From assembly GCA_012728835.1 (NCBI GenBank), contig JAAYEJ010000031.1, positions 62,001 through 126,000 of the forward strand: DNA of 64,000 nucleotides. The letters run 5' to 3'. Below, piece after piece: positions 23,768 to 29,709 of the stretch. Below the pieces are notes generated by a model. That model searched no databases and was not told the origin of the DNA. It saw nothing but the letters and a program-made list of their open reading frames with translations. The stretch comes from Candidatus Brocadiaceae bacterium (GTDB lineage Bacteria > Planctomycetota > Brocadiia > SM23-32). The position numbers and the translations under genes were made by a program. Within the stretch, counting starts at the first letter, position 1. Each line of letters starts with the position of its first letter.

Positions 23768-24619
23768 ATGCACAGCCTGAGCATCGTCGTGCTGGCGCAC
23801 AATCAACTGGCCTACACGCAGGCCTGTTTGAACAGCCTGCGGGAGACCACGGGGGTGCGGCTGGAGGTGGTGGCGGTCGACAACGGATCCACCGACGGCA
23901 CCGGGGGCTGGCTGGCCGGCCGGAGTGCGGCGTTTGCCGAACGCGGCCATACGCTGCGGATCCTGCGCAACGAGGCGAACATCGGCTGCTCGACCGCGCG
24001 CAACCGGGGCGTCGACTGCGCCACGGGCGACTATTGCGCGTTCATGGACAACGACGTGGTGGCCGTCGACCCCCGATGGGCCGTCGGCCTCATCGACGCC
24101 ATTGAACGGGCAGGCGGCCGGGCGCTCGCCGGGCCGAAGCTCGTCTACCCGGTTCCGCCGCATCGCATCCAGTGTGCGGGGGTGGCCATCTCGCGCACGG
24201 GGCGCGTGCAGTTCCGCGGGCGCGGGCGCGACCGCGCCGAACCGGAGTTCAGCCGGCCGCTGCGCTGCCAGGCGCTCATCAGCGCCTGCATGGTGTTCCC
24301 CCGACGTCTGTTTGCCGAGATCGGCGGCCTGGACGAGGCGTTCAACCCGATCGAGTACGAGGACCTGGACCTCTGCTATCGGGCGCGTGCGCACGGCTAC
24401 CAGGCCCTCTATGAGCCGGCAGTCGAGGTGCATCACTGGGAGAGCATCACCAGTGAGGGGACCGAGAAGCTGCCGAACACCTACCTGATCATCAAGCACG
24501 GCCTGCTGTTCAAGAAACGCTGGCGGCACATGTTCGAGACCGAGGACGGGCCGCCGGACGACGCCTGCCGCTGGGAACGCCTCGAGGTGCCGTCGCTCCA
24601 CGGCCGCCGCACCCGATGA
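23768..24619 (+). CDS. Family 2 glycosyltransferase
   Basis: A 283-residue GT-A glycosyltransferase with 'LSIVVLAHNQLAYTQACL', 'VAVDNGSTDGT', the DxD-like metal motif in 'CAFMDNDVVAVD', and an 'EYEDLDLCYRARAHGY' acceptor-side motif typical of rhamnosyl- and related transferases (COG1216). No membrane helix is evident. It begins 11 bases after the KS-beta gene, in the same operon. Its place inside an acyl-chain cluster suggests that the lipid or polyketide product, or a lipid-linked glycan, is glycosylated; that is inference. Confidence 0.9.
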   Translation: MHSLSIVVLAHNQLAYTQACLNSLRETTGVRLEVVAVDNGSTDGTGGWLAGRSAAFAERGHTLRILRNEANIGCSTARNRGVDCATGDYCAFMDNDVVAVDPRWAVGLIDAIERAGGRALAGPKLVYPVPPHRIQCAGVAISRTGRVQFRGRGRDRAEPEFSRPLRCQALISACMVFPRRLFAEIGGLDEAFNPIEYEDLDLCYRARAHGYQALYEPAVEVHHWESITSEGTEKLPNTYLIIKHGLLFKKRWRHMFETEDGPPDDACRWERLEVPSLHGRRTR

Positions 24620-24638
24620 GGGCTGTGGGCTCGTTCGA

Positions 24639-24668
24639 TTGCACAAGCGCCCCGGCATGCGGTAGCCT
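24639..24668 (+). promoter_or_regulatory. Possible promoter for the acyl carrier protein gene
   Basis: TTGCAC, 18 bp, TAGCCT, 39 bases upstream of the ATG at 24707. The -35 is good and the -10 is weak. Confidence 0.4.
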
Positions 24669-24706
24669 GTGGGCGACCGACACGGCTCGAAGACGGGAAC
24701 GACCGG

Positions 24707-24961
24707 ATGACCGAATCCATGGAAGACGCAGTGAAGCGGATCATCGTCGAGCGCTGCTTCCTGAGCATCGCTCCGGAGGAGATCGGCACGGAGGATGACC
24801 TTCTGGAGGCCGTCGGACTCGATTCGGTGCAGATACTGGAGGTCGTGGTCGGCCTCGAAGAGGTCTTCGGCGTGACGTTCGAGGATGCGGATTTCGAGAT
24901 CGCGAACTTCGCCAGCGTCCGGGCCATCGTCGACTACCTGCGCGCCAGAGGCGACAGATGA
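24707..24961 (+). CDS. Acyl carrier protein
   Basis: An 84-residue acidic four-helix carrier. The phosphopantetheine attachment Ser lies in 'VGLDSVQILEVVV', and 'LEEVFGVTFEDADFEIANF' matches helices II-III. Length is standard. It is not next to fabD/fabG and so is unlikely to be the housekeeping fatty-acid carrier. Its position 88 bases after the glycosyltransferase of the ketosynthase pair suggests that it carries the chain built by those enzymes. A separate weak promoter may let it be expressed on its own. Confidence 0.93.
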   Translation: MTESMEDAVKRIIVERCFLSIAPEEIGTEDDLLEAVGLDSVQILEVVVGLEEVFGVTFEDADFEIANFASVRAIVDYLRARGDR

Positions 24962-25004
24962 GCCCGCACGCACGGCGGAACGCCTGCATGCACGGAGAGG
25001 CATG

Positions 25005-25247
25005 ATGGGAAATGTGTTGAGAGGCGGCTGGTTCGGACGGCAGGTGAGCATCCTGCTGGTCAACGGCAAGACGGTCGGCGGGGAGGTCTCGGAGGTCACC
25101 GATCACTACATCGTGCTGACCCGCCCCGGCAAGCCGGACGTACAGGTCATGGGCACGGCCGTCGTGCTGGTGACGGCCGCCGAGACCTCCGCCACGGCCG
25201 CGCGCGAACAGGCGCGTGCGGAGGCCGGACCGCCGCTGTTCGAGTGA
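25005..25247 (+). CDS. Small Sm/Hfq-like fold protein
   Basis: An 80-residue protein. ATG 25005 has GGAG 7 bases upstream; ATG 25002 is the alternative. Residues about 8-55 alternate beta strands in the Sm pattern: 'GRQVSILLVNGKTVGGEV', then 'DHYIVLTRPG' and 'VQVMGTAVVLV', like the Sm1/Sm2 motifs of Hfq and LSm proteins (G-x-V-x-V-x-L-x-N-G-x-x-x-G). The C-terminal 20 residues are Ala/Glu-rich. It lies 43 bases after the ACP gene and may be the last gene of that cluster. RNA binding is possible but unproven, and the family is uncertain. Confidence 0.55.
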   Translation: MGNVLRGGWFGRQVSILLVNGKTVGGEVSEVTDHYIVLTRPGKPDVQVMGTAVVLVTAAETSATAAREQARAEAGPPLFE

Positions 25248-25257
25248 GGTGCCCCCG

Positions 25258-26892
25258 TCAGCGCGTGGACGAGGTGCGGCGGAACATCCGCCGTGCCGTT
25301 TCGTGCAGCTCCTCGGCGCGCAGGACGGCGGCGGCCGCTACAAAGGCAGATCCGCCCGCCGCCGTCGGCAGCACGACGCGCAGGCACCTGAGTCCGAGGG
25401 ACCCGACCGACCATGCGGCGGGCAGCCGGCCCAGCACGGCCAGGCACGCTCCGGCCATGATGCCCGTGGCCAGCAGCGTCTTGCCGATGCTGCCGAGCAG
25501 CCGGCGCGGGTCGCCCGTCATGCCCGCGCGCTGCAGGAGCCACCACAGAACCGCAACCTGGAGCACGGCCGAGACGGCCGTGGCGGCAGCCAGGCCGGCC
25601 TCCGCCAGCGGCCAGACCAGCGTCAGGTTCAGGGCCAGGTTGGCCAGGACGGCCACGGCAGCCACCGCCGCCGGCGTCCCCGCCCGCCCCAGCGCGTAGA
25701 ACGCACGGCTGAGCACGTGCACCGCGCAATAGGCCCAGACCGCAGTGGAATAGGCCAGCGTCACCGCCGCCGTCCGGTCGGCCATTGCCGCCGTGAAGGC
25801 CCCTCGCCGGAACACCAGGGCGATGATGGGCTCCCGCAGGACAATCAGGCCCACACCGCTCGGTGCCGCCACGAACACCACAAGCCCCAGGCTGCGCCGG
25901 AGCGAGGCGGCGAACGCGGCGCGGTCCTCGCGCGCGGCGTGTCGGCTCAGCGCCGGGAAGGCGGCCGTTGCGATCGCGATCCCGAACACGCCCAGCGGCA
26001 ACTGCATCAGCCGGTTGCCGTAATACAGCACGCTGTTCGCCCCGACCCGCATCGGATAGCCCAGGACCGCCCCGAAGAGCCGAAGGGCAGCCCCGTCCTC
26101 CGGGCCGGCCAGCGACAGGGCGATCACCCCGTCGAGCAGCAGGTTGAGCTGCACGGCGGCCATGCCCAGCGCAACGGGCCCCATCGCACGGGCGAGACGG
26201 CGCACGTCCGAATGCGCGGGTGCCAGAACGGGGGCGAACACGAACCGCTCCGCACGCAGCCCGCCGACCTGCAGGGCCAGCTGCAGGAGCCCGGCCAGCA
26301 GGATGCCCGCCGCCACGATGTAGATGCGCACGATGGGGTCCGACGAGACAGCCGGGGCCACGAAACCCACCGCCAGTATCCATACCAGGTTCAGCGTCAC
26401 CGGCGCCAGGGCCGGGGTCGTGAAGTGGCGCAGCGAGTTCAGGACGGCTGCCAGCAGAGCTGCCAGGCAGATCGGCAGCATGTAGGGCAGCAGCACGGCC
26501 GTCAGGCCGAGGGCGAGCCGCCACTGTTCGTTGGGGTTCGCAAACACCAGAAGCGTCAGGACGATGCCCTCCGCCGCTACGATGAGGACGCCCAGCAGCA
26601 CCGTCAGCACGCCCGCGATCCGCCCGGCCAGGGCCGCGGCGCCCTCCCGGTCGCCGGCTTCCAGACGCCCGGCGAACATCGGGATGAAGGCCGCGCTGAG
26701 CGCCCCCTCGCCCAGCAGGCGCCGCAGCATGTTCGGCACCCGGAAGGCGAAGCTGAAGGCGTCCCAGGTGGCGCCCGCACCGAAGAGGGCGGCCGAGAGA
26801 GCATCGCGCACCAGCCCGAGCACACGGCTCAGGAACGTGAAGGCCGCCAGGATGCCGGCCCCGCGCATGATGCCGTCCGTCTGCTGCGGCAC
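25258..26892 (-). CDS. murJ: Lipid II flippase MurJ
   Basis: Integral inner-membrane transporter of the MOP superfamily that flips the peptidoglycan precursor lipid II to the periplasm. 544 residues with about 14 hydrophobic helices. The N-terminal signature 'FTFLSRVLGLVRDALSAALFG' followed by 'DAFSFAFRVPNMLRRLLGEGALSAAFIP' is diagnostic. The start is GTG 26892 with GAGG 6 bases upstream; ATG at codon 9 is the alternative. It lies 36 bases downstream of the rhomboid gene on the same strand, so the two probably share a transcript. It ends 10 bases from the convergent Sm-like gene. Confidence 0.95.
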   Translation of the reverse strand: MPQQTDGIMRGAGILAAFTFLSRVLGLVRDALSAALFGAGATWDAFSFAFRVPNMLRRLLGEGALSAAFIPMFAGRLEAGDREGAAALAGRIAGVLTVLLGVLIVAAEGIVLTLLVFANPNEQWRLALGLTAVLLPYMLPICLAALLAAVLNSLRHFTTPALAPVTLNLVWILAVGFVAPAVSSDPIVRIYIVAAGILLAGLLQLALQVGGLRAERFVFAPVLAPAHSDVRRLARAMGPVALGMAAVQLNLLLDGVIALSLAGPEDGAALRLFGAVLGYPMRVGANSVLYYGNRLMQLPLGVFGIAIATAAFPALSRHAAREDRAAFAASLRRSLGLVVFVAAPSGVGLIVLREPIIALVFRRGAFTAAMADRTAAVTLAYSTAVWAYCAVHVLSRAFYALGRAGTPAAVAAVAVLANLALNLTLVWPLAEAGLAAATAVSAVLQVAVLWWLLQRAGMTGDPRRLLGSIGKTLLATGIMAGACLAVLGRLPAAWSVGSLGLRCLRVVLPTAAGGSAFVAAAAVLRAEELHETARRMFRRTSSTR

Positions 26893-26928
26893 GTGATGCC
26901 TCGGCGAAGCGGGAAGTGGGGGAGACCG

Positions 26929-27636
26929 TCAGCGCCGCCAGGGGGCCTGCGTCGCGGCGCGGTGCGGGGACCCGTCCGGCAGCAGCTTGACCAGAAGCAC
27001 CCCGGCCGCGAAGCCGCCGATATGCGCCCAGTAGGCGACCCCGCCCTGCGACGCGACGCCCAGCGAGGCCGCGCCCTCGAGAAACTGGAACAGAAACCAG
27101 ATACCCAGGAGCACCATGGCGGGGACTTCGACGAAGTGCAGGAAGTAGAAGAACGGGACCAGCGTCAGCACCCGCGCGCCCGGCCAGCAGACGATGTAGG
27201 CGCCCAGAACGCCGCCGATGGCGCCGCTGGCCCCGATCATCGGCACCGGACTGCTCGGCGCGATGACATACTGCAGCGCCGCGGCAGCCAGGCCGCAGGC
27301 CAGGTAGAACGGCACGTAGAGCAGATGACCCAGCCGCCCCTCCACGTTGTCCCCGAAGATCCAGAGGAACCACATGTTCCCCAGGAGATGCAGGATGTCG
27401 CCGTGCAGGAACATGCTGCTGAACGCCGGCACCAGCGCGCCGCCGAGGAACGCCACCTCGCCCTTCAGGGCGCCGGTCACCCGAGACGGCACCAATCCAT
27501 ACTGCAGGACGAACTCCGTCAGCTCGGTCTTCGGCCGGGCGCTCTGGAACACGAACGCCACGACGTTCGCGGCGATGAACGCGTAGGTCGCCCAGGGAAC
27601 GATGCCGGACGGGTTCCTGTCGCGCAGCGGCAGCAA
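26929..27636 (-). CDS. Rhomboid-family intramembrane serine protease
   Basis: A 235-residue membrane protease with six or seven helices. Catalytic Ser137 lies in 'GASGAIGG' and His205 in 'AHIGGFAAG', the Ser-His dyad; His83 and Asn87 in 'HGDILHLLGNMWFLW' match the oxyanion-site HxxxN motif. It cleaves transmembrane substrates within the inner membrane; the targets are unknown. The frame has a TGA just upstream, so the start must be TTG 27636, supported by GAGGGGG about 8 bases before. murJ follows on the same strand. Confidence 0.93.
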   Translation of the reverse strand: MLPLRDRNPSGIVPWATYAFIAANVVAFVFQSARPKTELTEFVLQYGLVPSRVTGALKGEVAFLGGALVPAFSSMFLHGDILHLLGNMWFLWIFGDNVEGRLGHLLYVPFYLACGLAAAALQYVIAPSSPVPMIGASGAIGGVLGAYIVCWPGARVLTLVPFFYFLHFVEVPAMVLLGIWFLFQFLEGAASLGVASQGGVAYWAHIGGFAAGVLLVKLLPDGSPHRAATQAPWRR

Positions 27637-27775
27637 GGCTCATTCCCCCTCTGGCGATCCGCCAGGCGGTCCGTGCCCCACGGCACTGACCGGGGCTCAG
27701 GATAGCATACGCGTCCGGCGGGACACAAGCACGCAGGCGTCAGGCCCCGGCGGTGGAGGGATACGCGCCTGTACC

Positions 27776-27807
27776 GCACACGGACACACACGGACGAGAA
27801 CGGACGG
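27776..27807 (+). repeat. CACGGAC-type short repeats
   Basis: Direct copies of ACACGGAC/GAACGGAC spaced by 8-10 bases lie about 30 bases upstream of the palindromic element at 27835, in the same order and orientation as the pair at 4190-4326. Confidence 0.75.
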
Positions 27808-27834
27808 CCACGGGCGGCGGGAGGCCGGCACGCC

Positions 27835-27861
27835 GTTGGAGGGGCACGCGCCGTCGTGCCC
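27835..27861 (+). repeat. 27-bp palindromic intergenic element, copy 2
   Basis: A TTGGAGGGG lead is followed by a hairpin with arms GGGCACG/CGTGCCC and loop CGCCGT. It matches 23 of 27 positions of the copy at 44565 (minus strand). The arms differ from copy 1 in a paired manner. Confidence 0.8.
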
Positions 27862-28034
27862 GCCCCCCCGCGCGCGAAACGCCCGGGGGCGGGGACGCCC
27901 GGGGCAACCCGGCGCGAACAGCGCGGCCGTCTGAATCACAATGGGTAGAGCGGCCATTCCCGGCCGCGGGCATCCGCCGCGCGTGTGCACGCCTGCCGGT
28001 TGACCGGATTGCCGCGACTCGTCGTTTTGGCTCC

Positions 28035-28063
28035 TTGCACAGGAACTCTATCACGGCTATAAT
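28035..28063 (+). promoter_or_regulatory. Near-consensus promoter for cspA
   Basis: TTGCAC, 17 bp, TATAAT. The predicted start lies near 28070, leaving a leader of about 330 bases before the cspA ATG. Confidence 0.8.
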
Positions 28064-28069
28064 GCGCCC

Positions 28070-28403
28070 GTTTGTCGGCGCTCGGGTGTGCTCCGTCGCA
28101 CCACGTTGCTGTGAGGGAGCAGTGCGGTCGGGGCCCGAGGCCGTCGGTGGAAGTCGGGAGCGCCGGGCGTTGCGGCCCTCCCGTGCGCGGACGCGCATGC
28201 CTGTGTCCGGTTGGCACCCCGGGGTCCCTCCCCCTGCGGTGTGGAACCGGCATGCGCGGTGCCCGCCGGACGGTCCGGGGTTCGCCGGGACTGCTGAACG
28301 TCGACCGGCAGCATGCGACGGAAAGGCACGAAGGACGCCGGGAGCCGAGCGATGCAGTGTCGCGTGCCGGCTCAACATCGGGACTGTTTTGAGGGGTGCA
28401 GCA
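28070..28403 (+). promoter_or_regulatory. Long 5' leader of the cold-shock gene
   Basis: About 330 untranslated bases lie between the promoter and cspA. They contain GC-rich inverted repeats, for example CCGGTT at 28207-28212 with AACCGG at 28245-28250, extended by CACC/GGTG. Long structured leaders act as thermosensors in enterobacterial cspA; a similar role here is inference. Confidence 0.5.
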
Positions 28404-28613
28404 ATGCCTAAGGGTAAGGTGAAGTGGTTCAGTGACACGAAGGGCTTCGGGTTCATCACGCCGGACGACGGTGCGAGGGACCTGTTTGTGCATCACAGCG
28501 CGATCACCGGCATGGGGTTCAAGACGCTGGCCGAGAACGAGGAGGTCGAGTTTGAGGTCGAGCAAGGCCCGAAGGGTCCCCGTGCGGTCAACGTGGTGAA
28601 GCTCGGCGGATAA
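28404..28613 (+). CDS. cspA: Cold-shock protein (CspA family)
   Basis: A 69-residue single-stranded RNA/DNA-binding OB-fold protein, an RNA chaperone. RNP1 is 'KGFGFITP' and RNP2 is 'DLFVHHSAI'; the N-terminus '[18 protein letters not shown]' is standard. The ATG at 28404 gives the family start, although the frame stays open upstream. A strong promoter with a leader of about 330 bases precedes it, and a 10-bp hairpin at 28635-28665 follows. It appears to be a single-gene transcript. Confidence 0.97.
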   Translation: MPKGKVKWFSDTKGFGFITPDDGARDLFVHHSAITGMGFKTLAENEEVEFEVEQGPKGPRAVNVVKLGG

Positions 28614-28634
28614 CGCGGCCCCGTTCCGGATCCC

Positions 28635-28665
28635 GGCGCCGACGCGGGAGGGACACGTCGGCGCC
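28635..28665 (+). terminator. Hairpin terminator-like structure after cspA
   Basis: A perfect 10-bp stem GGCGCCGACG/CGTCGGCGCC with an 11-base loop lies 22 bases after the stop. No U-run follows. Confidence 0.5.
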
Positions 28666-28713
28666 CCGCATCCTCCTGGCCGGCCTTCCGACACGCCTGC
28701 ACCGACGCTCTCC

Positions 28714-28742
28714 TTGTGCCTCGCCGATGGGCGGTGTACAAT
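28714..28742 (+). promoter_or_regulatory. Sigma70-like promoter for the mrfB-mrfA-mrfA operon
   Basis: TTGTGC, 17 bp, TACAAT, 54 bases upstream of the ATG at 28796. Confidence 0.65.
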
Positions 28743-28795
28743 GCTGAAGCCCCGTCAGATGTATGCAGTCGCGTTCGGGACCGGTCGGAGGCCGC

Positions 28796-29704
28796 ATGGA
28801 CGGCAGGAGACGAGTCGACGCGCCGCCGGATCCGGAGATCGACGGCATTCGCCGTCGGCTGGGCCGCATCCGTTCCGACGCTGAGCAGCGCCGATGCCGG
28901 AACCCCATTGTGTTCCGACGGGATCTGCCGGTCGCCACGCCCGCCCGGCCGCGGCGCCTTGTCGCCGGTGGCCTCGTGCGTCTGGAGGACGAGGTGGCGG
29001 GCGTCGCGCGACCCTGCCCGCAGGGCGGCGCGGCCTACGTGATCGAGCGCCGCTTCGACGGTTCCTGTGAGACCTGGGGCGCCCTGTGCGGCGAGTTTCG
29101 GACGCACCTGCAGGACGCCGGCTCGCCCATCCGGCGGCTGATCGCCGCCTCGTGCGGTCTGGACGGCGTGCGGCCGGACGACGTGCTGTTCGTGGACCTG
29201 GAGACGACCGGTCTGGCCGGCACGCCGCTGTTCCTGATCGGCACGATGGCCTGTGAGGGCGGCGCCCTGGTGGTGCGGCAGTTCTTCGCGCGGGACTACT
29301 CGGAGGAGCGACCCGTCATCGCCCACTTCGCCGAGGCGGCCGGCGGGCGGGGCCTGCTCGTGTCGTTCAACGGCAAGTCGTTCGATCTGCCCTACGTGCG
29401 CGTTCGGGCGGCCGCCGTGGGCGTGCCGTTTGCCCCGGACCCTGCGCATCTGGACCTGCTGCACGTGTGCCGCCGGATCTGGCGGGACGTCCTGCCGAAC
29501 TGCCGTCTCCAGACGCTGGAGCGCCGCATCTGCGGCCGCGTGCGCACGGCGGACATCCCCGGCAGCGAGATCCCGGAGGCCTACCACGAGTACGTGCGCA
29601 CGGGCAACGCCCTGGAGATGCTGGACGTGCTGGAGCACAACCGGCAAGACTTGCTGACGCTGGCCGAGCTGATGGTCAGGCTGCCGCCGCCGGAAGCCGG
29701 GTGA
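28796..29704 (+). CDS. mrfB: RNase H-fold exonuclease, MrfB/YprB family
   Basis: A 302-residue DnaQ-like nuclease with metal-binding Asp/Glu in 'LFVDLETTGLAGTPLFLIG', then 'LVSFNGKSFDLPYV', 'LDLLHVCRRIW', 'CRLQTLERRICGRVR', 'DIPGSEIPEAYHEYVRTG' and 'EHNRQDLLTLAEL', the full motif set of the YprB family. In Bacillus subtilis MrfB acts with the helicase MrfA in excision repair of mitomycin damage. ATG 28796 has GGAGG 4 bases upstream. The helicase gene starts 5 bases after the stop. There is no TPR tail like the one on the Bacillus protein, as far as I can see. Confidence 0.9.
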   Translation: MDGRRRVDAPPDPEIDGIRRRLGRIRSDAEQRRCRNPIVFRRDLPVATPARPRRLVAGGLVRLEDEVAGVARPCPQGGAAYVIERRFDGSCETWGALCGEFRTHLQDAGSPIRRLIAASCGLDGVRPDDVLFVDLETTGLAGTPLFLIGTMACEGGALVVRQFFARDYSEERPVIAHFAEAAGGRGLLVSFNGKSFDLPYVRVRAAAVGVPFAPDPAHLDLLHVCRRIWRDVLPNCRLQTLERRICGRVRTADIPGSEIPEAYHEYVRTGNALEMLDVLEHNRQDLLTLAELMVRLPPPEAG

Positions 29705-29709
29705 GGGGC

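Larger units (their letters stand above)
27637..28403. other. Intergenic region with repeats and the cspA leader
   Basis: This 767-base spacer between the divergent rhomboid and cspA genes holds CACGGAC-type repeats (27776-27807), a palindromic element (27835-27861), the cspA promoter (28035-28063) and a long untranslated leader (about 28070-28403). A degenerate copy of the palindromic element (GTGGAGGGATACGCGCC...) starts near 27752. An open frame runs through into cspA from 27753, but its composition is that of the repeats and leader, so I do not call it coding. Confidence 0.75.

Noticed and set aside
25106-27643. A minus-strand open frame of 845 codons overlapping the rhomboid and MurJ genes in another frame.
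   Set aside because: It is low-complexity Gly/Arg/Ala text, whereas MurJ and rhomboid have full motif sets in their own frames.
27753-28403. A long N-terminal extension of the cold-shock protein in the open upstream frame.
   Set aside because: The frame crosses the promoter and repeats, and the family begins exactly at 28404 (MPKGKVKWF).
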